In this document: positions 1-18,086 of the stretch, in pieces
Position numbering within the stretch: position 1 is the first letter of the stretch
Layout of the letters: each line of letters starts with the position of its first letter
NCBI GenBank assembly: GCA_005281725.1
Contig: SSBO01000004.1
Location: forward strand, 372,001-436,000
DNA: 64,000 bases
Reading direction: 5' to 3'
Source of the DNA: Wuchereria bancrofti
Taxonomy: Eukaryota; Nematoda; Chromadorea; Rhabditida; Onchocercidae
Notes under the pieces: model-generated
Databases searched by the model: none
What the model saw: the letters and a program-made list of their open reading frames with translations, nothing else
Told to the model about the DNA's origin: nothing
Position numbers and translations under genes: made by a program

Positions 1-2104
1 CAAAAGCTTACATTTGCCTTATGAATGGTAAGTAAACAATGAAATATTTCGGCATGAAAATTTCAATTTCAATTATTTGCAATGCACTTGCTGAAATAAG
101 TTATAAAATTAAATAAACAAATAAATAGACATATATTCTTTTAATCTGTGTACAATAATGTTGAATTTATTTCGATTACTGTTTAATTTAACTTTTCTAA
201 AAGATATCTTCTAATTTCTGATCACTACCAATTCATTTTAATTGTCACCAATTTATTTTGATCGCATTAGAACTTATTTGAATCATTGTTTTCAATTTTC
301 ATTGATTACTATGAGTTTATACCAATTCCTCAGAATTTCATTTTGATTACTGCAAATTCATTTCAATTATTACAAATTAATTTAAAACATTGCCGTCAAT
401 TCATTTCACTTTGTATATAATAAATTCATTTTTATTGTCACGTATTCACTTCAATCATTCATATTCATTATTGGTACAATTAATTCACTTTAATTACTGA
501 TTACTGTAAATTGTAAATTTTTTCTTGTTGCTGTCAATTTAGTGTAATTATCGATTAAATTCATTTTGCATTTTCATAAGAAAAAATGAACATTTGAAAT
601 CAGCAAATGAATTTTTGGTGAAACAGTTATGACAATATTGGATTATTGAAAATCATATGTAATTTATCTTTTAATATTGCAACAAAATAAATTTTGAAAT
701 ATCTAAGATTTCAAATTTTCAAGCAAATATAAGCTAAAGTTCAGTTAAATGTTAATAGTTGTGACAATTTTTAATTTGAAAGCAAAATTTTCTCTGATAT
801 TACTTATAAGTACATATTTCAAAATTATTTGATTAATCCTTTTTTTCTTTTAAGTTGACATTTAGAAAATGCTCGAATATCTTCAATGACAAATGACGAA
901 TATCATACAAGAAATTATTATTGAACAAATCAGAGAAATGATATAAAATGTAAAATTAAAAAAAGGGAAAAAGAAAAATTATGCAATGAAGAATTGAAAC
1001 TTAAGAGGTTACAACTCATTATTAAAACCAGAAAATATTTAGTACATTAGGAATTTCATTTTCTTATTACTAATAGTAATTTCAAAATTCATAGTTGTTA
1101 TGAATATTATAAATAAGTGATTATATTCCAGCGAATTTCATTAACCTGAAGTTTTTCAATTCATTAAGAATGAAATAATTAATAAATAGATGAACGATAT
1201 TGATTTCATGCTATAGCAATTAGTCATTATAGCTTTTTTTTTAAATTGCCCAGATTTTGAGTTAATCTGATCAAATGGCAAAATTTAATTTAATTCAAAA
1301 CCTTAATTCAAACATTCGAAACACATTTTTTTTAGAAATTGTAAAATTTTGTAAGCATGGAAATATCAATCAAATTGCTCCCATTTTATGACATAGTATA
1401 AATAATTTGCTTCGAAAAAATTAAGTTTAATTAAGATAGTTAAAATTTTAAACTCTTTAAGTTAATTTTTGCATTTGAAAAGGTAATTAATAGTAAAGAA
1501 TTACAATTAAATTTTACAAACTTTAATTTCTCTTTTTTTGCCAATTTTTTTAAACTTAGTATATTATTAGGATAAATCTTTCTACAAGTTTTTATTTTTA
1601 ACACTTTATCTTAATTGAATTACTCCCAATTTTTTTAAAGTCGTTTTAACATCATTTATTAATCACGTGTAGTACTTAATCAGTCAATCAATAATGTGAA
1701 TTTTTTATTTTTATTTTTTCCCTCAAACGTATTGATTTTATTTGAAAATTTTTAGCAAGAAATGGTAAATGGGTATAAATGATGTTGCGATTAAAAGAAA
1801 TAGTAATAAAAGGAAATGAAAAGCGAAAAAATAAAAGGAAATAAAAAGAAAAGAAATAAATTAAAGAATGATGAAAAGAAAAAAGAAAAGGAAAAAAAAA
1901 TTTTTTTCCCTCGTAAATATTGAAGATTTTAATAGAATAGAGTGGGAAGGATATATTATTACTTGCTTTTACTCATCGAATTTTTCATTTCAATTCATTT
2001 CGTTGATATTAACAAACATAGCAACTATGAAAAACTATCATCACTTCTTTCATTTGCACTCGTCCTTCGCTCTTTTTCAGATATTTCATCAAAAATTTTA
2101 AAAT

Positions 2105-2480
2105 TGATATTATTTCACTGATAATCGGTGAGTTATTATATGTGTTTATTGTAAATAAATAGTATAAAATAAGGATGATAAAACTAACTTATTCTAATTA
2201 ACTATTCTCTCTAACTGTTCTATTCTAATTAACTATCCTATTCTAACTCATACATGATAATTATTTACTGATGAGTTGTTCTAAATGTTTATTGCTAATT
2301 AATGGCGTAAAATGAAGAGATATAACTATTTTATTTCGATTAACTATTCAATTTCAATTTATAATTGATAATTATTTACTGATGATCGACAAGTTCTTAT
2401 ACTTTTTATTGCCTAAAAATAGTATAAAATGAAGGTGACATGACTAACTATTCTATTCTAATCATAATTGTCATTATCGC
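2105..2480. repeat. Degenerate tandem repeat, about 3 units of 115-145 bp
   Basis: Three diverged units share the order: GATGATCG-like motif, then TTTATTG, then AGTATAAAATGAAGG, then CTAACTATTCTATT, then TTGATAATTATTTACTG. The TTTATTG anchors lie near 2143, 2289 and 2407, and the TATAAAAT anchors near 2162, 2307 and 2422. Unit boundaries are approximate because copies differ by indels. No coding potential. Confidence 0.65.
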
Positions 2481-2715
2481 TAGTTAATGATTGTTTGTAA
2501 ACACAGTCAGGACCCATTTTAACTTAAAAGTGAAAAAAGTTATTGTTTTCTTTTTTGGAAAGAAAAAAAAAGCAATGAAGGCAGAGAGTGTAGAAAATGA
2601 AATGATAAACTAACAATAGGACAAAAAAGATGAAATGGTTGCTTAATGAAACAAATTACTATCTATTTCTGTTGATTTCTTCATATGATAAATAAAGTTA
2701 ACAGTAAAACAGAAA

Positions 2716-2850
2716 AGCATCATTTGCCGTAAAGAAGTAAGAAAGGAAAACGTTCTTTACCGGACGGAAGCAAAATAGGAAAACGTCATTTGCCATGCAT
2801 AAGTAAAAAAGGAAAACGTTATTTGCCGTACGGAACTAAAAGAGAAAAAA
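2716..2850. repeat. Tandem repeat, about 4 units of ~33 bp
   Basis: Four imperfect units with the core CATTTGCCGTACGGAAGTAA followed by an AAAGGAAAACGT spacer. Unit cores begin near 2721, 2755, 2787 and 2820. The array is noticeably richer in CG dinucleotides than its surroundings. Confidence 0.7.
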
Positions 2851-4258
2851 GTGTAACGAAGAAAAAAGAAATTTATTTGATTTTTCATTCTTCTGTTTGA
2901 TTTAAGAAACATAATAAAATGTTTGAAATATATTTCAGAAAATAGAGGAACAATAGCAGCAATATTGATATTTTGATATTCAAAGTTTGTATTCCATGCT
3001 TATTATGTTTTTATATAATATATTCGTTATAATTTTAATTTTCTTTTTAAAGTTTTTAATAATTTATATTTTGGTGTTGAAAAAATGATTGAATTACAAT
3101 TTCATTACTTATTATTTATATTTTATAGTTAAATAAAAATTCATTTTTTTAAATGACCATATTAAATTCTTCATAGTATTTTGAATCATTTCCTATTTCA
3201 CATGCTTATTTATTTAGTTTATTTTTAACAATTTATTTATCTAAATCATGTTTTAAATCAATTGAATCCCTGATCGCTGCAATGAATTATCTGATTATTA
3301 ATCAATTACCAAATACTTCAATAAATCATTTACCGATTATAATCTTATTATTGATTAGATCATTATTGATTAAACCTTAATATCTTAATTCTTATTACAC
3401 TTATGAACAAAAAAAGAAAAAAAGAATCTCATAATAGTTAATTATAAAATTTTATCATCATTCCTAAAATGGCATTAAATACATTGGGATAGATTAGTAA
3501 TAAATCAAAATAATAAATTGAACATTGGAATAATTAATATTTTGAGATTAGAATTTGTATTATGCAAATTTTTTTCTAAATTCTAACACATTTGATTCTT
3601 CTCGGAAATAGAATTTCTTAACTAAAACTGTTATCATTTTTTTAATAAAAAATTGTCATGAATTCGATATAGTAGTTGCTGTGAAATTATTTTGTATTCC
3701 TTTTTTTCATTCATAAGAATAAATTTTTCACTTACATTAAAATTTTGTTTTTGAATTTTGACGAACTTAAATTCTTTTTGTTTTTCTACTTTTTTTCTTT
3801 TCTTTTCGTTCGTTTCTATTTAATCTTTTAAATACTTTAATGAAATTGCGTTATTAAAGAAGGAAAAAAACAAGAAAATAAATCTTTTCCTTTCAAAAAA
3901 TATGTGATACGAAAAATGAAAAAGCTATATTTATAAAAAAAAAACAAACTTTTTCGCTATTTCTTATTTTCTAAAATGTCATTAAAATTATTAAAATATG
4001 AATTTACATTGAATTTACATTTGATATAAAAATTATATCAATTAAAATATTACGAAAAATATAATTGCTATTATCGCTCTATGATGAAGTATTTTTTTTA
4101 ATAGAATTTAAATTACTTGATTTATTTAAGCATTATTTCATGCTTAAGTTTTTCATAAATTACTACCACAATGTAATTTCTAAAATTATTATTACTAATT
4201 AAATAATCGCATTACTTATTTAGAATTTGCGTTAATTATTTAGAATGAAATAAGCAAA

Positions 4259-9373
<5,115 letters not shown>

Positions 9374-10730
9374 AATTTCTGTTTATCACCAACAATCTAT
9401 TATCGGTGCTTAAATGTATTGATCAATCAACATTATTTTATCATCATTTGCTGCTTTGATAATTATTTCATTAATTGGTTGGATAATAAATAATAAACGT
9501 TTGGATAAAAAGATATTGGTTTTATCACTGATTTTGCTTGAAATAATGAAATATCGAATGAAACTAAATGAAATATCGAATTAATTTCATAACGCTTAAA
9601 CAAAAGGTTATTGTTTAAAAAAAAGGAAAACTTGAATTGAAATGGAACTAAAATATGAAAAACAAATCTTTAAATGTTATATTTAATCTTTTTATTTATC
9701 GGATTTCAATTAGAACCATTCAGATCAGTATTTATGTTTTTGCCATATTTTCTACCGAGAACCCTGCATCGGATATGGTCAATTTAGTAAGTCGTTGGAA
9801 GAGTTAGCTCAAAATGTTAGCCATTGCTAATCTAGATGTTAGTTATGTTATGAATGAAAGTTATAAAGAACAGAAAATTTGAAGTAAAAAAAACACAATT
9901 AACTATCATCTATTTATTAAGTATCATTCAACTTTTACAAACTACGACATAGAATGTACAAGGATTATATATATATAATGAAAGATTTGTTATATGAAAA
10001 AACTAGCTAATCAGTGCATAGAACCAAACTTCATAATAAATTAGATTTATAGAATAATTATAATTACATACCATTATTACAGTAAAAAAATAAAAGCCTA
10101 ACAAAGAGAGGAAAAAAATAATGAATTTCAAATAGTAATACACCAATCTGCCAATATCTTATGCTATTTGATATCCCTTATCAGTATATTATACATATTA
10201 GATTTTTTAATCTGATTCTCTTATATTATTTATAAGACCCAAAGAGTAAAGAGTGAGCTATACGAGCAAAGGGAATAAGAGAAATAACTTAATCACGAAA
10301 CATTAACTGAGTAGCAAGAAATGGATATTAAAACAATAAACTATTTTACAAAGCTATTCCTTAAAAAATTGGCTAATCAATGCATAGCCATTTAACTATG
10401 CCAAAAGCATTACTAAAAATTAATAACTTAAGAAATTAATAAAAAACTAATAACTTAAGAAACTTGAACAATTTAACAGAAATAAGTGATATAGATTTAA
10501 AGCACGACTTGCTCCGAGAATATAACACCAAACCAAAAATATGCCCAAAAAATTACGAAGAAATGGGGATTTAAAATAGCGATTATTAACATCAACAGAA
10601 ACATAGAGAAAGTTTCAATAGTAAAACATAAATTATATTCTAAGAAATATTTGCATAAAAGAAAAAAAATTCAGGCACTTTCACACATGCAACATATTGA
10701 TTTTGTAAATCGACCATAGCTTCTTATTTT
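9374..10730. other. Intergenic region between convergent kinase and transporter genes
   Basis: Holds the 3' UTR of the kinase gene (AATAAA at 9485-9490, about 110 bases after the stop) and presumably the 3' UTR of the minus-strand transporter. No further coding exon is supported; both strands are broken by frequent stops. Confidence 0.6.
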
Positions 10731-13700
10731 TCAGCTTTCTAATTGCACCACCTTAGGCAATTGCTTTGGTTCATATCCGTAAAAAAATGTCGAAAAAATA
10801 ACAACCATTGCACCAATAGCAAAAATCCTTCAAAAAAGAAAGACAACAAATTATACTGAAAACATACTGAAAATAGAACGCTTCAAGAAACTACAAATAT
10901 GAATTTTTTTGCAGTAACAAAAAAAAATCTGATCAAATACAGAGAAAACTTAGAAAGACAGGTTATTTCGGCTTAATTTAAATGAATTTTATACTTTCTA
11001 CCATCATTATTAAGATCATTATTGACTATCTCTATCTCTGGTAATAATTTTATATTGCGAAAAAAAAAAAACAAACTAATTCCTAAACTTAGTATTCCTT
11101 ACACGCCAGTCTATAGTGCTAATATTAGAGTGAGAAATTCATAAACTTGGCTTTCCAAACTTTAAAGCATAAAAATGGCAAAAAAGAAACATACAATGAT
11201 GGCTGGAAATCATCCAACAACCAATAGGACATTAAACTGGATAGCACAATCGAAAATGATACAGCAAAACCTTTCAGTATATTATCAGCATATTTCACCA
11301 CTAAAGCCACAATAAGTCCTCCATAAGCCTAAAAATAACAATTCACTGTAATAACTTGAAAGAAAAAATTAAATAATATTTGTGGTGGAATTTTTATAAT
11401 CTTACTGATTCCACTTCAGCAAAAAAAATTACGGAATGATAATGCATTTTCCTGATGCATATTTCGTGTTAATATTACAACATACCTATACTACAGAATA
11501 TCATCATAGTGAATGAGAGGAAATACACTACCAATTCTTAATTCGCATAGTAAAATCAAATATTAAGTACGCATAGTTCAAAGACGAATATTTTTGAGCA
11601 ATATTTCGAGCACTAGTAAATAAACAAATAAATAAATAAATAAATAAATATATATATATACTCGAATCCTCTACTTAAAGTGGGAATGATGGTAACTGAT
11701 AGAAATATTCATTACATATTCACTCTACCAGTATTACACATCATGTTAATAATTAGTTATACCTCATATCAAAAAGTAATCACTGACTATCCTTTTCTAT
11801 TTCAATATTAGAAGGTTTATTACAAAAAGTTCCACATATTTTCAGCACTAACAATGTTTTAAAATTATAATTGAAAATACCAAAAGATCAAAAAACTTTT
11901 TCCAATAAGTAAAAATTAAAAGTAAAAAATGTTGCAACCTGAAGTAAAACAACAATCCAAATTATACTGTTATACCCTTGAAAAAAACCATATTCGTTTA
12001 CTTGCTTAGAATCATAAAACCAGACCATAAAAAAACCACCAAAAAGGCTGAAGAATGCTGCAAAAAGAAATCGAAATTATGTTACACTTTACAAATAACA
12101 GGATAACTTTCGATAATGAACCATAAAAAAAGCAATTTTTCTCTATAAAAGTTCAAAATTTTTCAAAATAACTTTTTCCAGAGATAAAGCGTTTTTTTTT
12201 TTTTTTTTGAAACTATGAAAATTGTTGGGATATAATACTTTACATATCGAAATTAGGTTAATTTTTAGGAGCTGATATCAGTCTGCGTTACTGAAAAATC
12301 CTACCTAAACCAAAACTGAAACTTTAAGCTCTAGTTTTAAACCAAGCCTGTAAAGCAAATTTAGAAGTATACCAAGCTGCAAATTCCGCATCCAAAGTGA
12401 CACCGAAGAACCTTTCAAGACTTTCTCAAAATAAACACCCGCAAAACCACTCGAAAAACAAGCTGCAATGACAGCGAGCAATCCGATCATTCTCTCCGGA
12501 TCGGTTGATATGGAAAGTTTTGTTGTTGATGATGTTACTTTACCCAAATCCTTGGGTAACTAAAACTATATAAATTTTATATAAATATTTATATAAATTC
12601 GGTATTAACAGTAGAAGACAAAAAAAGAAAATGAAAAGCTTATGCCGTCAAAATGGAGTTCTCTGGTTTTGCCTTCCAAGAAGCTGTGTGATGTTTTTTT
12701 TTTCTTCTTTTTTTAAAGCAAATGTATCAATCAGCGATGCCTCAAATCCAATACTACGACATTAAAATAATAGTCACAATTTTAAATAATTATTATTGCA
12801 AGAGTTTTAAATTTATTCCAAGTTTTACTTTTTTTGTTCTGATAAAGTTAGAATAAAATTTGAAATGATAAAAATTTTTCGTTAAAAAACATACTTGCAC
12901 TAAAGCTATTCCAACCGTTAGCAGCAACAATGATATCCATTTTTGACTGTTCAGCTTTTTTCCCAGTAATGCAACGGAAAATAATGCTGTTGTGAGGATT
13001 TTCAGTTGATAAGTTACCTTGAAAATTAATCTGTTGGAAAAAGTATTGGATAATCAAATTGATACGAAACTTAATAATAGTTGGATTGTGAATTTAACAA
13101 AAAAAATCTACAGAAATCATCTGATTGCAAATCTAACTAAAAATATCCCGCAGAAATATCTCTGTCAGAGTGTTCATTTTTATTTATATTAAAAGTAAAA
13201 AAGAGTTAAATTCTCCCTCTTACCTATTTACCTAATAGCTAATTTGGGCACTGATCAAAATAACACCTTACCACATTATGATCCGAATAATTCGACATAT
13301 CTCTAAAAAATTATTACGCTACTTTTTCTTTCCGCAAAAATTAAAATTGCTCACTTTAGCTAGGTTTTAAATTTGAATAAACTCGGAATGTATCCTTCCT
13401 GCTATTATATTACATGATACTCACCACATAACTGAACTGGTAAATAATTATGAGATTAATAAAATTATGTAAAGCCTAGCACTGTTATAAAACAGAAAAC
13501 TGAGATTACAAATCCGGTAATCTAATTTAATATTCATTAAATCATCAAACTAGTTACCTGGTAAGTAGCTGCATCAAGCTTCGACAAAGACAAGAAAAGT
13601 AGATTATTTTGCACAACGTATAAAAATGCTGGAATAGCTGTTTTCAAAGCATCCTTCGATTTGATATAACATTCTGTGCAAATTTCGTTCCAGAATCCAA

Positions 13701-14722
13701 CATAATTCCATGCTAAAAGTAATACTCATCGTTTTCTTTTTACATTAACAAAAAGAAAAGAAAAAGAATTGTGTATTTTAAGAAACAATGCATCCACAGT
13801 GCTATATATATTTCTCGCTATCTTCAATATATTTTAAAAATTCGAGATAAAAATGATTTTGAAGCTGAGAAAAATTTTATTCTGTTTGAAAGCAGCATTT
13901 CCACAACTACAGACGGAAAAATAAAATTTTATTTTGAACTAATTTAATTTTTAACAAAGACAACAACTGATTCCTACATCATTTTCACTCACGTATACTA
14001 AAAATAAACGCACAGTGCTGATGTGCAATAAAGACGACACAAGTAAGCAACTTGATTATTTCAGCGGTAACTACAGCTGTCGATGATAAATATCTGAAAC
14101 GGAACAATTATATCACATATTTACGCTTTCTAATTATTATGTAATCATGTCTTATGGAAAATTTACGAAATCATTTCAACATGAAGTTCTTGAATTTTAA
14201 ATGAAATTAAAAATTGTTAGTGTCTTCTTAAAGATCTTAAAGGTAGAAACAAATTAAAGTAACTCCTTAAAGGCATAAAGAAAATATTACTAATTATTCT
14301 CCATGATCAATTTTACTTAGTCAGAATTTATATGCATAAGCGATATAAGTTAGCTAAACAAATTATGTCGCATAAATAAATAATTTCAAACAAATCAATG
14401 TAACTTATAGATTAACTAAAACCTAAAATTTCAAAAACAACTTAAGTCATTACCTTGGTCCATCAACTTTTTGCACACGTGAATAGTGTAAAATAAGGAC
14501 AAGAAGTGTCGTCTGAAAAACTAATACAGCCAGTGATAACCATTTTAGATTTTTCCTATCCATTAAATAATATAATTTATCTCGCATGGAATACGTTATA
14601 TGTTGTGTGGAAGATGAAAGAAGTGGGGATTTTGATGGTAAAAGTAATACTTCAATTTGTTGCTGATCCACATGATGCACTACGCTGGTTTCTCCACAAC
14701 TGAAATAACACCAATGCAACAT
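10731..14722 (-). CDS. SLC35A-family nucleotide-sugar transporter (UDP-GlcNAc/UDP-Gal type), 8 exons
   Basis: Exons in transcript order: 14722-14454, 14093-13993, 13712-13558, 13017-12895, 12559-12373, 12057-11939, 11328-11195, 10827-10731; phases agree and give 394 aa. Family hallmarks in order: LVFQTT and YSR near the N terminus, [65 protein letters not shown] and FYGYEPK. These are multi-spanning Golgi transporters (about 10 helices) that exchange cytosolic nucleotide sugar for luminal UMP to feed glycosylation. The YGYEP end and FFQGYN loop look closer to the UDP-GlcNAc transporter SLC35A3 than to SLC35A2, but substrate cannot be set from sequence alone. The most upstream Met gives an N-terminal extension of about 53 residues compared with mammals; an in-frame TGA lies 12 bases before it, and later Met codons (residues 46 and 54) could be the true start. 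Acceptors of exons 4 and 8 are CAAG and GAAG rather than TCAG. Confidence 0.9.
11617..11662. repeat. (TAAA)n followed by (TA)n simple repeat
   Basis: A run of AAATA tetranucleotide units passes directly into an ATATATATATA run. It lies inside the intron between the sixth and seventh exons of the minus-strand transporter gene. Confidence 0.85.
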
Positions 14723-16857
14723 GTTTGTCTTTCAGAGTGTTTGGTTTGTTGACAATTGAAATTTAAAAGTTATTAATAAGTCTTGTTTACAAGTTAAATC
14801 ATTAAATTTTCTACCGCAGTCTATTTGTTTTTTCCTTTTTTCTTCTATATTGTATACTAATGAGATGTTATTTTCATCTTAAAATGAATTGAATTATTAC
14901 GAAGAGCAGATCAGAAGAAAAAATTCTTATATGAAAAATTTTCAGTTCGGATTACTAGAATAGATCAATTATCTCATTTAATTACATTCTGATTCTGACT
15001 ATTATAGACTGATTTACTTAATATCAATTACAATTTAACTATTGATGCTTATTTGAATTACCAAAATGTTATTTTATTACTAGTAATTAGGTAATCATTT
15101 TCATCTTCTGAAATAGTTTATCATATTTCAACGCTATATATCATTATATTAACTTGATGAATTTGATATGTTATTGCTGCAAAAAAAAACTAATTACATC
15201 AAATATAGATTTAATTCGCAAAGATATTTAAAAATTAAGATTAATTTTAAAGTGTAATCTGTAACCTTTTATTCATATATTATTAACTTGTAATGTAAAG
15301 TTGCAGTATTATTGTTGCTTTCATTGTTTGGAACAAAACTACTGAAGTATTAATCAAAATGACTGAACCAGTTTTTGAAGTTTAAAAACATGAAATAAAA
15401 AAATAAAAATTAAAAAAAAATGAAGTGAAGAATAGCGGCAATTCATACTAAAACATTCGAGTAAAAAATAAAAAGAGAACTAAAAAAAAAAAAATGAGAA
15501 ATGAAGAAACTAATACTACCATACTCGAAAGTAAATGTATTAAAAATTGCAACGTCAAATCTCTCATGACTTTTAACTTACCACTAATTTTTCTCTTCAA
15601 ACTCATTTAATTTTAATTTTTCTCATTTTTTAGTGTTATCAATTTATTAAGAAATTTCTAACAAAATATTTTGTTCTAATCGATCTAGCAATAAATTTTT
15701 GGTATTTTTTATTAGAAATAATCATGAGTTTTCATTATATCTTGCATTTTTATACATACAAAAAAAAGAGTTATCTGCAACCGGAAATTTTATCAAAAAT
15801 AATTTTCATGCAAATACAAATTTAAAAAATTAAATTTTTACTTTACAGATTAATAATATTCCAACGCAAAAGTTCAATTATAATATTATTAATATTCTAA
15901 TTGAACTGTTGTAATTGAATATTTTTTCTAATTGAAATTTTGCATTGGCTTACTGTAATTATTTTACAATTTAGTTTCGAAATCATTTAATTAAATTTAA
16001 TTTAAACAAATCATATCGTTTAATGAAGTAGTATTTATTATTCATTTAAATATTTCTCTAAAATTGTTTTTTTCCTCTTTTTACTTTTTTTTGAAGAAAA
16101 AGAGGAGAAATCATAGTAGTTTGTTAAAAGCATTTCAGAATTATGCTATCATTAATTTCCCAATTTTACGATTCATATTTAAATGAAAGTAAATCAAAAC
16201 AAGATGCTTTGTAAAAAAAGAAAAAAAAAGTTGCCCCAAAGAACAAATTTACAAAACGAATAACGAATTTTCTCTAAAGAAAACTCTTTCTTTGTTTTTA
16301 ATTCACTTTTCATCTTTTCGTTTCTAATTTCAATTTTAGATATTATTTTGTAATAAATTGGTCTAAATTTCCTTAGATTCTTGCGTAGACAAGTTCTAAA
16401 AATTAAAAAGAGCCAACTTTTTGATCATTTTAGATTTTTTTTTTTGTTTTTTTTAATGTCGCTGAAGTTTTGAAAAATTTAATGCTATAAACTTGATTAC
16501 ATTATTGCTGAAATTTTTGTTTGGAGGAAACAAGTTCCATGAAATTGTTTTTAGATTGATGATACTGTAGAGTTTATATCTGAAAGTCAAAAAGATCACT
16601 GATAATTGTTAGGTTTAATAAATCAGTTACAGTCATTTTTTTTTTTAATTTTATGTTGGATTTTTTTCTTCTTTTGCAAGAACTTTGCGACTAACAATTT
16701 TTAATGAATTGAATTAATTTTAACGGAAAAGCATATTGTCGCAAATTGTAACAATAATTTATGCGAGCTGTTCAAGTATCGTTCTAAATTGCTTAAATTA
16801 ATTAAATTTTAACTGTAACTTTTACTTCTATTCTTTTTCAATGTAAAATTTCGCAGC
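14723..16857. other. Divergent intergenic region between transporter (-) and fibronectin-I gene (+)
   Basis: Contains the presumed promoters of both flanking genes, which point away from each other. No coding exon is supported. The only clear signal is the splice-acceptor consensus TTTCGCAG ending at 16856, listed separately. Confidence 0.55.
16850..16857 (+). promoter_or_regulatory. Probable spliced-leader trans-splice acceptor
   Basis: TTTCGCAG ends one base before the ATG at 16858. With no donor or coding exon upstream, this placement fits trans-splicing of a spliced leader onto a very short 5' UTR, which is common in nematodes. Inferred from consensus only. Confidence 0.5.
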
Positions 16858-17804
16858 ATGCTACGAATCTATATTTCCGCAATAATATTACTTGCGATAG
16901 AATATGCTAGTTTAGCGAATACATCAACAAATATAACTGCTTGGTTAGCTCCTTCCCGCGGTCCACCATTGATTATTCTTCAAGCAAATCAAATGATTCC
17001 ATCAACAGTTGATTGTCAACAAAATGGGAAAACATATAAAGAAGTAGGAGTGAGATAAGTTAAAAATTACATAAACCGATAATTTATTTTTATAAATTTA
17101 AAATTTTTCTACAAAATTCCAGTAATATTTACTTCTAGTTCTTTTTTTTCTGAAAATTTTCAATTTTAGGGTAAAACTTGGTATACAGGACATCTTTTGT
17201 ATAAATGTATGGCGCTTATACTATACTTGGTAATATTTCTATTTTGTTATAATCATAGAAAATAATTAAATAAATTTTCAGCAAGAAAAAACTTTTTTGA
17301 GAATATTCTTAAAAAATTTAAATAAAAATAGAAAAATTAACACTAAAAAATGCGTTTTTAAATACATTAAATTTATTTTTGGGTAAAAGAAAAAGGAAAT
17401 AAAATAATATGATGGAAAAAGGATTAAAAAAATTAAGTAATAAACTTGCTTTCTTCAGTTTTCTGGATCCCAGCATCATTATGATTTTAGATAGCTAATT
17501 AAATTTAGGTACGACAGAGTTAAAAATTAAATTTCAAGAAATGAAAAAATTCAAATAACAATATTACTTCAATTATTTTCCTATTTAACAAAATTAACAT
17601 TGTTAAGAAAATTTATTTGTTTATTTATTTTTTTTTTGAGGTTGTCGTACAAGAAAAGGTCGGTCAATGATTATTGGTGAAACATATATTGATGATTTCA
17701 TCGTTCATCAATGCTTTCAAGAGAATTCCAAAATATACTATCGAGAATCTCCATGTGACATGCCAGGACAACCATTATGTAGTTCATTTGAACAGGAACT
17801 ATAA
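16858..17804 (+). CDS. Secreted protein with MIG-18-like fibronectin type I domain; apparent frameshift
   Basis: Exon 1 (16858 to 17043 or 17049) encodes a signal peptide (MLRIYISAIILLAIEYASLA) and VDCQQNGKTYKE. Exon 2 (17170-17229) encodes GKTWYTGHLLYKC, and exon 3 (17641-17804) encodes GCRTRKGRSMIIGETY, VHQC, YYRESPC and PGQPLC before a TAA. The order C-x3-NGK-Y-x-W-x-KC-YG-GC-x-RKG-x-IG-x-C is what I recall of the nematode 'abnormal cell migration protein 18-like' fibronectin-I domain, found in secreted basement-membrane proteins. Exon 2 does not read through: after the Cys at 17206-17208 the expected YGAYTILG continues only in the +1 frame, as if one base were missing, while the uncorrected frame stops soon into exon 3. 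Either the assembly has a 1-base deletion or the gene is decaying. A poly(A) signal lies at 17823. The exon 1 donor is ambiguous (GTAGGA or GTGAGA), both phase 0. Confidence 0.65.
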
Positions 17805-17822
17805 ATTATTTTATTAGTTTGC

Positions 17823-17828
17823 AATAAA
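17823..17828 (+). promoter_or_regulatory. Poly(A) signal AATAAA
   Basis: Canonical AATAAA 19 bases after the TAA of the third fibronectin-I exon. It would serve a transcript ending there instead of splicing on to the exons at 18087-18690. Confidence 0.4.
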
Positions 17829-18086
17829 ATTTGGAACATTTACGAAATTTTGTTTTTTATTTTTAAATAAAACTTTGTTCGTTTGCTTGTTTGCTTTTCA
17901 AACTGAATTTTTTTCAAATTTCAAAACTCTTTTTTTCCAAATTTTTTTCCTTTTTTCCATTTTTTTTTTTAGATTTGACATTTTACAATGATAAAAAATA
18001 AATCAATAGGGAATTAAAAGAAGAACGAAATAATTTTTTGATTAAATTAGATACTTCAAATATTTTTTGTAAATTTTATGTTTTAG

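Larger units (their letters stand above)
1..4258. other. AT-rich gene-free region upstream of the kinase gene
   Basis: No coding exon could be supported on either strand. The stretch is AT-rich with many A and T homopolymers. It contains degenerate short direct repeats built on a TTCATTTTAATT-like core (about 200-560) and the two tandem arrays listed separately (2105-2480 and 2716-2850). A 77-residue open frame at 1868-2101 is Lys/Phe-rich, matches no family I know and has no splice partners, so it is left out. Promoter elements of the downstream kinase are presumably near 4200 but none is recognisable. Confidence 0.6.

Noticed and set aside
12848..13057. 69-residue minus-strand open frame with its own Met
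   Set aside because: Wrong frame of a real transporter exon (13017-12895), whose correct frame reads [10 protein letters not shown].
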